A DNA stretch of 64,000 nucleotides from Betaproteobacteria bacterium (GTDB lineage Bacteria > Pseudomonadota > Gammaproteobacteria > Burkholderiales > Rhodocyclaceae). The stretch covers positions 2,493,001-2,557,000 of the forward strand of contig JADJXY010000002.1 of assembly GCA_016720065.1 (NCBI GenBank). The letters are read 5' to 3'. Position 1 is the first letter of the stretch, and every line of letters starts with the position of its first letter. The translations under genes and the position numbers were made by a program. Shown piece by piece: positions 55,138-62,266 of this stretch. The notes under the pieces were generated by a model, which did no database searches, was not told the origin of the DNA, and was given only the letters and a program-made list of their open reading frames with translations.

Positions 55138-56154
55138 TCAGACCAGAAACACCCGAACGCGACCTTCGGCCTCCTCAAACCCGAAGCGCGCCGGAAGGAA
55201 TTTTGCGATCACCGCGCAATTGGTCCTGGAGTGGGACGAGAGGGCGGAAGTCGTGAAACTCGCCGCCCCTCCGGCCAGAGCCAGCGGCAGCAACAACTGA
55301 TCCGCCAGATGTTCGCCCACGGCGGCGCCGCTTTCGCGGTAGCGCCGGGCCTCCCGGGCGGCACGGTCGGCCACCGTTTCCGCCGGTACGCCACGGGCGC
55401 CGAAGGCAGAAAAGACCTCCGTCACCCCGGGATACTCCAGAACCAGCATCAGGACGTTACCCGGCCCCTCGCCGTGGGGCAGCACCCGGAGCTCTTCGTC
55501 GAGGGGGCCCAGCATGCTTGCGGCCCGCTGCATCTCGCGCTTGGCCACTTCGGCGGGCACGCCCGCCACCACGCCGATGGCGCTCGTGCGCCGCAACGCC
55601 CCCCGCGCGTCCAGTCGCAGGGGCTGCCAGGCTTTCACCGGGCCAGTGCGCGCCATCAGTTCGCCGCCACCCGCCGGGTAGAAACCGTGGCGCAGCAATT
55701 CGATATCCAGGGACACCCCCATGGTCCGCAGCAGCGGCTGCCAACTGCGGATGAGAAAGTCGGCCGGGGGAGCGGCCGGATTGTGCGTCCCGCCGCTCAC
55801 CCACAGGGTGCTGGGGCCTTCGGCAAACCACAGGGCCGGTAACACCGTTTGCAGCACCAGGGTGCAACTCCCGGCTGATCCGATGGCGAAGCGATAGTCT
55901 CCTGCCCGCACAGGCCCCGGCTGGAAGCGCAGGCGCAGGGATCCCGGCGCCGCGCCGTCCACCCTGGCCCCGCACACCGCCGCCGCAGCCTGCACGGCGG
56001 TCAGGTGCTGCCGCAGGAGGCCGGACTTCCCGCGCCCGGCGCGGATGCGCTCGATGGCGAAGGGGATGCCGGTAATCATCGACAGGCTGAGGGCGGTGCG
56101 CAGAATCTGCCCCCCGCCCTCGCCCTGGGAACCATCCAGTTCGATCCAGTCCAT
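55138..56154 (-). CDS. rtcA: RNA 3'-terminal phosphate cyclase
   Basis: A 338-residue enzyme that uses ATP to convert RNA 3'-phosphate ends into 2',3'-cyclic phosphates. The N-terminal signature GSQGEGGGQILRTALSLS, the central YPAGGGE and the catalytic histidine in GEHLADQLLLPLALAGG (equivalent to the AMP-accepting His of the E. coli enzyme) are present. It is the last gene of the minus-strand RNA-repair operon, 21 nt after rlaP. Length is typical (338-340). Confidence 0.95.
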   Translation of the reverse strand: MDWIELDGSQGEGGGQILRTALSLSMITGIPFAIERIRAGRGKSGLLRQHLTAVQAAAAVCGARVDGAAPGSLRLRFQPGPVRAGDYRFAIGSAGSCTLVLQTVLPALWFAEGPSTLWVSGGTHNPAAPPADFLIRSWQPLLRTMGVSLDIELLRHGFYPAGGGELMARTGPVKAWQPLRLDARGALRRTSAIGVVAGVPAEVAKREMQRAASMLGPLDEELRVLPHGEGPGNVLMLVLEYPGVTEVFSAFGARGVPAETVADRAAREARRYRESGAAVGEHLADQLLLPLALAGGAASFTTSALSSHSRTNCAVIAKFLPARFGFEEAEGRVRVFLV

Positions 56155-56175
56155 GGTGTCGTTCTCGTTCTTTTT

Positions 56176-56994
56176 TCAGGACACCGCCAGTACCGTGCGC
56201 AGCAGAAAGGCGTCGAGTTCCGTCCCATCACCTTCCGGTTTCTTGTAGTCCGCATCCACCGGCGTTCGTGCCAGTTCATTGTCGATGAAGGCGTGGATAT
56301 TTGGCCAACGCGCGCTGTATTCAGCCTCAGCGACGCTCATCTTGATCGCCAAGAGCGCGTTGATCTCGTCCAGCAACGCCACATCCGTCACCAGGGCCTC
56401 GGCCAGATCGGCAAAGCGCATGGGCGGCTGGCCCAGGCCGCACTCGATCCATTTCGCCGCCAGCAAGGGGCGAAGGACGTAAAGGTATTTCTTCAAGCGC
56501 ACGTTTTCGCCTTGCAGATAGCTGCGAAAATTGCGGCGGGCCATGGACAGATAGTGATGGCGCCCACGCTTCGGGGAAAACCATTGGGCCGCGAAGTCGC
56601 GAAGTCCTGAGGTCAGCTCAGGGTCTTCCCGATATATCACCGGAGAATCCAGCCACTCGAGCAACACCGGATTGGCACGGCGCAATAGGCGCAGCGCCTT
56701 GCGCAATTCCCAGCCCCCCACGTCCAGTTCATCGCTGATCGGCAATTCGATCACGTCCCGCCTCGGTTCCACCGTCAGATACCAGGGCAGTCGGTGCACA
56801 TAGAGAAAACGCACGTCGTAATCGCTATCGGGTGAGGCAAAGCCCCAGCCCCGACTGCCAGATTCACAGGCGTACAGCACCACCACATGGTGCTCTGCCT
56901 CGATGTCAGCGAGGGCCTGCATGACGCGCTTGCGCACCCCGGAGTCAATGGGGTGTGCACTCAGCACCTTGTTTCTCTCGCGCGAATCACTCAT
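56176..56994 (-). CDS. RlaP-type nucleotidyltransferase of the RNA-repair operon
   Basis: A 272-residue DNA polymerase-beta-superfamily nucleotidyltransferase. The active-site pattern is LYACESGSRGWGFASPDSDYDVRFLY: a GS motif followed by two aspartates (DSDYDV) for metal binding. Further conserved segments are IELPISDELDVGGWELRKAL and a helical C-terminal half. This matches the family (PF10127/RlaP) known to associate with Rtc RNA-repair genes, proposed to modify RNA ends. The ATG lies 3 nt after the rtcB stop. Precise activity (adding nucleotides to repaired ends) is inferred from the literature on the family. Confidence 0.85.
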   Translation of the reverse strand: MSDSRERNKVLSAHPIDSGVRKRVMQALADIEAEHHVVVLYACESGSRGWGFASPDSDYDVRFLYVHRLPWYLTVEPRRDVIELPISDELDVGGWELRKALRLLRRANPVLLEWLDSPVIYREDPELTSGLRDFAAQWFSPKRGRHHYLSMARRNFRSYLQGENVRLKKYLYVLRPLLAAKWIECGLGQPPMRFADLAEALVTDVALLDEINALLAIKMSVAEAEYSARWPNIHAFIDNELARTPVDADYKKPEGDGTELDAFLLRTVLAVS

Positions 56995-56997
56995 CGC

Positions 56998-58218
56998 TCA
57001 CCCTTTCACGCACACCACCTGCCGCAAGGTATGCACCACCGCCACCAGCTCGCGCTGGGCGTGCATCACGGCATCGATGTCCTTGTAGGCCATGGGGATT
57101 TCGTCGATGACTTCGCTGTCCTTGCGGCATTCGACGTGGGCGGTGGCCCTGATCTGGTCGTCCACGGTGAAGCGGCGCCGGGCCTCGTTGCGGCTCATGG
57201 CACGGCCGGCGCCGTGGCTGCAGGAGCAGAACGACTCTTCGTTGCCCAGGCCGCGCACGATGTAGCTGCGGGCGCCCATGGATCCCGGGATGATGCCGAG
57301 TTCGCCTTTCCTGGCCGACACGGCCCCCTTGCGGGTGACCAGCACCTCGGCGCCGAAGTGGGTTTCGCGCTGGACGTAGTTGTGGTGGCAGTTCACCGCC
57401 TCCACGTCGGCCGTGAAGGGCTTGGCGATGATGCGGCGGGCAGCGGCGACCACATGGCCCATCATCACGTCGCGGTTGCGGCGGGCGTAATCCTGCGCCC
57501 AGCCGACGGCTTCAACGTAATCGGCAAAGTGCTCCGATCCTTCCTCGAAGTAGGCGAGATCCTTGTCCGGCAGATTGGCGATGTGCTGGCGCATGTCGGC
57601 CTGGGCCAGTTCGATGAACAGGCTGCCGATGGCGTTGCCCACCCCGCGGGAGCCCGAGTGCAGCATGAACCAGACCCGGTCGGCCTCGTCCAGGCAGACT
57701 TCGATGAAGTGGTTGCCGGTACCCAGGGTTCCCAGATGCTTGTGGTTATTGGTGTTCTTGAGGCGCGGGTACTTCTCGGCGATGCGCCGGAAGCCCGGCA
57801 GCAGGGCCGACCACAGGGCGTCCACGGTCTCCGGCGGGGTTTCCCAGGCGCCCTTGTCGCGGCGGCTCTGGCGCGGCGGCGTGCGTCCGTGGGGCACCGC
57901 GACCTCGATGGCCGAACGCAGGCCGTGCAGGCTGTCCGGCAGGTCGGCGGCAGTGAGCGTGGTGCGGGCGGCCATCATGCCGCAACCGATATCGACCCCC
58001 ACCGCCGCCGGGATGATCGCCCCTTGCGTGGGAATCACGCTGCCGATGGTGGATCCCTTGCCCAGATGGACGTCCGGCATCACCGCCAGGTGACGGAAGA
58101 TGAACGGCAGGCTGGCCGTGTTCATCAATTGCTTGCGTGCCTCTTCCTCCACCGGGACGCCTTCGGTCCACAGCTTGATCGGCTTGCCCCGGGGCACTTC
58201 CTGAGTCTGGTAGGTCAT
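56998..58218 (-). CDS. rtcB: RNA-splicing ligase RtcB
   Basis: A 406-residue GTP- and Mn-dependent RNA ligase that joins 2',3'-cyclic phosphate or 3'-phosphate ends to 5'-OH ends, repairing cleaved tRNAs. Metal ligands appear in MPDVHLGKG, VGVDIGCGMM, TGNHFIEV and FMLHSGSRGVGN, and the guanylylated histidine is in CSCSHGAGRAMSR. The start MTYQTQEVPRG at 58218 gives the E. coli-like length (408). It stands in an operon with slipin and zinc-ribbon genes upstream and RlaP and RtcA downstream, under the divergent activator RtcR. Confidence 0.96.
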   Translation of the reverse strand: MTYQTQEVPRGKPIKLWTEGVPVEEEARKQLMNTASLPFIFRHLAVMPDVHLGKGSTIGSVIPTQGAIIPAAVGVDIGCGMMAARTTLTAADLPDSLHGLRSAIEVAVPHGRTPPRQSRRDKGAWETPPETVDALWSALLPGFRRIAEKYPRLKNTNNHKHLGTLGTGNHFIEVCLDEADRVWFMLHSGSRGVGNAIGSLFIELAQADMRQHIANLPDKDLAYFEEGSEHFADYVEAVGWAQDYARRNRDVMMGHVVAAARRIIAKPFTADVEAVNCHHNYVQRETHFGAEVLVTRKGAVSARKGELGIIPGSMGARSYIVRGLGNEESFCSCSHGAGRAMSRNEARRRFTVDDQIRATAHVECRKDSEVIDEIPMAYKDIDAVMHAQRELVAVVHTLRQVVCVKG

Positions 58219-58279
58219 GGTCTTTCCTTTCTTGCCGCTGCGCCATGCCAAGCGCCGCGGCCAAATTCTCATTGCATTA

Positions 58280-58702
58280 TCAGGCGCGGGCGGCCATCAC
58301 GGCCAGACGCGCCTGCTTCTTCAGCAAGCCGGCCAGCGCTGCCTGCCGGGCCTGCTCCTTGCGCTGCCGCTCGCGCTGACGGCAGGCGCAGCAGCGTTTG
58401 GCGCCGGCGTACTGGGAACCGCCGGCGCATTCGTACCACCAGCGCTGGCGCTCGGCGGTCCATACGCACTGCGCCCCACAATCGCAGCAGGTGAAGGGCT
58501 GATCGAGGTAGTAGCCCCGCTCGGCAAAAGCGCTGCGGCCATAGCTGTTATTCGCCATCAGCCGGCCGTAGTCCACCGACACGGCCCTTCCCTCGGCGAA
58601 CAAGGGGGGCTCGGGATGCCGCCGATTCTCCGCCTGACGCCGCTCCCGCCGGGCCGCCTTGATCTCGGCCCGGCGCTGCTTTCCACTCCTGTAGCCTTCC
58701 AT
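58280..58702 (-). CDS. Zinc-ribbon domain protein of the rtc operon
   Basis: A 140-residue small basic protein. The centre has a zinc ribbon: FTCCDCGAQCVWTAERQRWW and then KRCCACRQRERQRK, giving paired CxxC knuckles with the WTAxxQxxWYE pattern of the probable zinc-ribbon (zf-Tbcl-like) family. Flanks are rich in Arg/Lys and Gln (RRERRQAENRR; KEQARQAAL), suggesting nucleic-acid binding. Its place between slipin and rtcB indicates a role in RNA repair, perhaps RNA recognition; this is inferred. No membrane segment. Confidence 0.8.
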   Translation of the reverse strand: MEGYRSGKQRRAEIKAARRERRQAENRRHPEPPLFAEGRAVSVDYGRLMANNSYGRSAFAERGYYLDQPFTCCDCGAQCVWTAERQRWWYECAGGSQYAGAKRCCACRQRERQRKEQARQAALAGLLKKQARLAVMAARA

Positions 58703-58747
58703 GTTGCGTTCTCCTTTCCTGCCCCCGATCCGGAGGCCGGCCCTGCC

Positions 58748-59884
58748 TTACTTCGCCAGGGTCACCAGGCCATTGAGCACCTGGTCGAGGCCCCCGAAGA
58801 CCGAGATGCGGTCGATGCGCTCGGCCACCCGCTCCAGGGTTTCCAGTTCCTTCAAACGCAGGGCAACCGGGTTGTCTTCCATCACCTTGGCCGTATTGAG
58901 CAACGAACGGGTCGCCGCCGTTTCTTCGCGCCGACGGATCACGTTCGCTTCGGCGGCCTTGCCCGCCTGCACCACCTGGGCCAGGATGGCCTTCATCTCG
59001 CCCGGCAGCACGATGTCCTTGACCCCGACGCCGCCGATCTCCAGGCCGAAGCCCGCCAGTTTCCGGGCGACGTGGGCGCTCACCGCCTCGTCGATGAGCT
59101 GCTTGTTTTCCAGCAGTTCGTCCAGATTGCGCGTTCCCACCGCCGCCCGCAGGCCGAATTGCAACTCGCGGTAGAGGTGTTCGGCCGGCTTGGCCAGGCG
59201 GGCGAAGGCGGTGCTGACGTCCTCGAAGCGCCAGGTGGCGGCGAGGTTGAGGCGCAGCGCCACCTTGTCGCGGGTGAGGATTTCCTGGCCGCTCACTTCG
59301 AGGGACTGCCAGCGCATATCCACCAGGTCCACCTGAAGATCACGGTTGAAGCGCCAGTAGGCGGTCACCCCCGGTGCCAGCAGAGGCTGCTGCACGCCGT
59401 CGAGCCGCAGCACGCCGACGTGGGCCGCTGGCACCTGCACGACGAGAACACCGTTCAATCCGAGCACCGGGCGGCCGCGCAGGGCGGGTTGCAAGAGGCG
59501 CTTCACCATTGCCCCCGGCAGCGCGGCGCCCGCGCCCAGATCGAGCTTTTCCAGGCGCTGCGCCACCCCGCCGCGCCAGAAGATGCGGCGGGAAGCCGGG
59601 GGCAGCATTTCGACCAGAACCTCGTTCTCGTAGCGCAGCCCGACTTCGTCCTCGCTCATCTCCATCCACAGGAAGTGGCGTTCTGCCTCGGCCGGATCGT
59701 TGCGGCGCAGGGTATCGACCAGATCGGTATCCGGCATCGGCGTGTCGGTCTGCCACAGGGCCAGCGACAGCTCGTTGAGCAGGTCGAACCGATAGTGGCG
59801 GCCCGGATCGAGGATGCACTCGAAGTCGCCGTTTCGCAGCAGGGCGGCCCGTTGGTTCTTCTTCACGATGAAACGCTTCAACAT
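58748..59884 (-). CDS. Slipin (SPFH/band 7 domain) protein of the rtc operon
   Basis: A 378-residue SPFH-domain protein. The SPFH/band 7 core lies at about residues 145-320, with GVTAYWRFNRDLQVDLVDMR, SGQEILTRDKVALRLNLAAT, and LVQ-type helix ELQFGLRAAVGTRNLDELLE. A coiled C-terminal helix follows (KAAEANVIRRREETAATRSL). No strong N-terminal membrane helix is evident (MLKRFIVKKNQRAALLRNGD), so it may be a peripheral scaffold. Slipins are repeatedly found in RtcR-controlled operons. It is the first protein gene of the operon and is preceded by a ~520-nt leader containing tRNA-like RNAs. Function in RNA repair is unknown. Confidence 0.88.
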   Translation of the reverse strand: MLKRFIVKKNQRAALLRNGDFECILDPGRHYRFDLLNELSLALWQTDTPMPDTDLVDTLRRNDPAEAERHFLWMEMSEDEVGLRYENEVLVEMLPPASRRIFWRGGVAQRLEKLDLGAGAALPGAMVKRLLQPALRGRPVLGLNGVLVVQVPAAHVGVLRLDGVQQPLLAPGVTAYWRFNRDLQVDLVDMRWQSLEVSGQEILTRDKVALRLNLAATWRFEDVSTAFARLAKPAEHLYRELQFGLRAAVGTRNLDELLENKQLIDEAVSAHVARKLAGFGLEIGGVGVKDIVLPGEMKAILAQVVQAGKAAEANVIRRREETAATRSLLNTAKVMEDNPVALRLKELETLERVAERIDRISVFGGLDQVLNGLVTLAK

Positions 59885-60172
59885 GTTCTGCTCCCTTCAA
59901 TTGCAAATGTCTTCGTCAACAGCGACGGCTCAACTTGCCGGCTTACGCCGGTCCGGCGGGCACCGTGCCGGGCTCCGGCGGGGGAGCCCCCGGACGGGAG
60001 GACGGGGCTGGCGGCGACCCCTGGCACCGTTGCCAAGGCCGCGCGGCCACTGCCGCCCGACACCGGAGGCCCTGCCGCCGAAGCGAAGCGAAGCGCCGGG
60101 CCGAACCGGCGGCGGGTGCTTGCGCATTCCGCAGCCGGCGGGCACTGCAAAATTCACTGTCGTGAAAGACAG

Positions 60173-60245
60173 TTCTGGAGCGGGATTCGAACCCGCGACC
60201 GACCGTTTACAAGACGGCTGCTCTACCCGATTGAGCTATCCACAG
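60173..60245 (-). tRNA. tRNA-Thr(UGU)-like RNA in the rtc operon leader
   Basis: 73 nt folding as a tRNA. D arm GCTC/GAGC with a 9-nt GG-containing loop, anticodon arm GCCGT/ACGGT with loop CTTGTAA (anticodon TGT, U33 present), 5-nt variable loop, T arm GCGGG/CCCGC with loop TTCGAAT, and TA at positions 8-9. The acceptor stem CTGTGGA/TCCAGAA has only five of seven pairs (C1-A72 and G3-G70 mismatched), and no CCA is encoded. It may therefore be a tRNA mimic rather than a working tRNA. It lies in the leader of the rtc operon, 288 nt before the slipin start. Confidence 0.75.
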
Positions 60246-60246
60246 G

Positions 60247-60290
60247 TGGGGTTCCGGGAATCGGACCCGGGCGTGCCACCAGGCACCCCG
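60247..60290 (-). ncRNA. Reduced tRNA-like element in the rtc operon leader
   Basis: 44 nt directly upstream of the tRNA-Thr-like fold (1-nt gap). An acceptor-like stem GGGGT/ACCCC encloses a small hairpin GCC-TGGT-GGC and a T-arm-like hairpin CCGGG-TCCGATT-CCCGG. There is no anticodon arm. As in its neighbour, the outermost pair would be a C-A mismatch. This is reminiscent of the tRNA-like modules of bacterial Y RNAs, but the Ro-family partner gene is not in the window. Confidence 0.55.
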
Positions 60291-60416
60291 ATATCGCTTT
60301 CCCGCGACGGCGGCATACGGCGGAGCAACCGGAGGATTCCTGACTCCACCGCACCGGCGGGGATGCGATCCCCTGACCCGTCGGCCCTGCCGCAAGTCGG
60401 CGATGGCTTCCCTAAC

Positions 60417-60431
60417 GCGAAAGCCGTGCCA
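60417..60431 (-). promoter_or_regulatory. Sigma-54 promoter of the rtc operon
   Basis: On the minus strand TGGCACG-GCTT-TCGC matches TGGCACG-N4-TTGC with one change (T to C in the -12 box) and exact GG-to-GC spacing. Transcription would start near 60405, upstream of both tRNA-like elements. RtcR, a sigma-54 activator encoded divergently 150 bp away, is the expected regulator. Confidence 0.8.
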
Positions 60432-60581
60432 GCCCAAGCAGGCAACCGCAACTCACTGATTTAAAGCTGTTTCGCCAATTCCACCCGGCAAGGTGGCCGA
60501 ATTATGTGATTTCTCTGTATAGTCACTTATAAATTTATATACATCGCGATTCGCCGACCAGCGCAACACAGCCAAGCCTCC

Positions 60582-62198
60582 ATGAAAAAAACTGTCGTGA
60601 TCGGCTTTCTCGGCACCCAGCTCGACTACGCCGGCAAGGGCACGGCACGCTGGGACCGGTGGCGGCCCACCGTGGCCCTGTGCCAGCAGGAAAGCCTGCT
60701 CGTCCATCGCCTCGAGGTGATCCACGACCTGCGCAGCCGGAGCCTCGCCGAACGGGTGGGCAACGACATCGCCCGCATTGCGCCGGAGACCGAGTTCAAG
60801 CGGGTGGAAATGGAACTGCGCGACCCCTGGGATTTCGAGGAGGTCTATACCGCGCTGCACGACTTCGCCCGCGGCTACGCCTTCGATCCGGAAAATGAGG
60901 AATACCTCATCCACATCACCACCGGCACCCACGTCGCGCAGATCTGCTGGTTCCTGCTCGCCGAGGCGCATTACCTGCCGGCCCGCCTGCTCCAGACGTC
61001 GCCGCCGCGCAAAAAGGATGTCGCCGACAGCATCGGCGGATACGAGATCATCGATCTCGATCTGTCGCGCTATGACCGCATCGCCCAGCGCTTTGCCCGG
61101 GAACGCGACGACAGCGTCTCCTTCCTCAAGTCGGGGATCGCCACGCGCAATCCAGGGTTCAACCGCATGATCGAACAGATCGAGCACGTGGCCGGCCGCT
61201 CGCGCGCCCCCATGCTCCTGGTCGGCCCCACGGGGGCGGGCAAGTCCTTCCTTGCCCGGCGGGTCTTTGAACTCAAGCGCCAGCGGCAGGCATTGACGGG
61301 GCGCTTCGTCGAAGTCAATTGCGCCACCCTGCGCGGCGATTCCGCCATGTCCGCCCTGTTCGGCCACAGCAAGGGCGCCTTCACCGGCGCCCAGCAGGAG
61401 CGGCCGGGCCTGCTGCGGTCCGCCGACGGCGGCCTGCTCTTTCTCGATGAAATCGGCGAACTCGGCCTCGACGAGCAAGCCATGCTGCTCAAGGCCATCG
61501 AGGAAAAGCGCTTCTTTCCCTTCGGCAGCGACCAGGAAGCCAGCAGCGATTTCCAGTTGATCGCCGGCACCCATCGCGACCTGCGCCAGTGGGTGCGCCA
61601 GGGCAGGTTCCGCGCAGACCTCTACGCCCGCATCAACCTATGGACCTTCGACCTGCCGGGCCTCGCCGGCCGGCCCGAGGACATCGAGCCCAATCTCGAC
61701 TACGAACTGGAACGCTTCGCCGCCGATCACGGCCAACGGGTGCGCTTCAACAGCGAGGCGCGGCGGCGCTACCTCGCCTTCGCCACCTCGGCCGCAGCGC
61801 GCTGGCACGGCAATTTCCGCGAACTCGGCGCCTCACTGACCCGCCTCGCCACCCTGGCCGCCGCCGGACGCATCACCGAGCCCGACGTGGCCGACGAAAT
61901 CGCCCGACTCACCGCCACCTGGGCTGAGGAGCCGAGCGGCGACGCCAGCGCGGAAATCCTTGGCGCCGACGCGGAAGCCCTCGACCTCTTCGATCGCAGC
62001 CAGTTGAACACCGTGATCGCCGTCTGCCGCGCCAGCGTCAGCCTGTCCGAGGCCGGTCGCCGCCTGTTCGCCGTCTCCCGGGCGGAAAAGAAGCAGCGCA
62101 ACGATGCCGACCGCCTGCGCAAGTACCTGGCCCGCTTCGGCCTCACCTTCGACACGCTGCGCAAACCCGCCGCGAGCGCCCGGCAAGTTCCTTCATGA
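60582..62198 (+). CDS. rtcR: Sigma-54-dependent activator of RNA-repair genes
   Basis: A 538-residue regulator. The N-terminal RtcR/CARF-type Rossmann domain (about 1-180; VVIGFLGTQLDYAGKG, HITTGTHVAQICW) senses a ligand linked to damaged RNA and inhibits the ATPase in its absence. The central AAA+ domain has Walker A VGPTGAGKS, the sigma-54 contact loop GAFTGA, Walker B LLFLDEIGEL and arginine fingers. The C-terminal part contains a DNA-binding helix-turn-helix (CRASVSLSEAGRRLFAVSR). It is divergent from the operon it presumably activates. Confidence 0.95.
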   Translation: MKKTVVIGFLGTQLDYAGKGTARWDRWRPTVALCQQESLLVHRLEVIHDLRSRSLAERVGNDIARIAPETEFKRVEMELRDPWDFEEVYTALHDFARGYAFDPENEEYLIHITTGTHVAQICWFLLAEAHYLPARLLQTSPPRKKDVADSIGGYEIIDLDLSRYDRIAQRFARERDDSVSFLKSGIATRNPGFNRMIEQIEHVAGRSRAPMLLVGPTGAGKSFLARRVFELKRQRQALTGRFVEVNCATLRGDSAMSALFGHSKGAFTGAQQERPGLLRSADGGLLFLDEIGELGLDEQAMLLKAIEEKRFFPFGSDQEASSDFQLIAGTHRDLRQWVRQGRFRADLYARINLWTFDLPGLAGRPEDIEPNLDYELERFAADHGQRVRFNSEARRRYLAFATSAAARWHGNFRELGASLTRLATLAAAGRITEPDVADEIARLTATWAEEPSGDASAEILGADAEALDLFDRSQLNTVIAVCRASVSLSEAGRRLFAVSRAEKKQRNDADRLRKYLARFGLTFDTLRKPAASARQVPS

Positions 62199-62266
62199 GC
62201 GGTTTCGTGGCGTTCGCCGGCGCGCCCCCTCCCGGGTATCATTTCACCCCCCTCTCGGACACCGCC

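Larger units (their letters stand above)
59885..60581. other. Divergent rtcR / rtc-operon control region and RNA leader
   Basis: 697 bp without protein genes. On the minus strand, from a sigma-54 promoter at 60417-60431, the leader contains a hairpin GGGGAT-CGC-ATCCCC (60359-60373), a reduced tRNA-like fold (60247-60290), a near-complete tRNA-Thr-like fold (60173-60245), a hairpin ACTGTC/GACAGT (60156-60173) and a very GC-rich tract with a GAAGC triplication (about 60076-60100). The rtcR-proximal part is AT-rich, with a perfect palindrome TATAAATTTATA (60528-60539), a candidate IHF or activator region. Confidence 0.7.

Noticed and set aside
60173..60245. Ordinary functional tRNA-Thr gene
   Set aside because: Two of seven acceptor pairs are mismatched, no CCA is encoded, and it lies inside the rtc operon leader; a tRNA-like role is more likely, though a working tRNA is not fully excluded.
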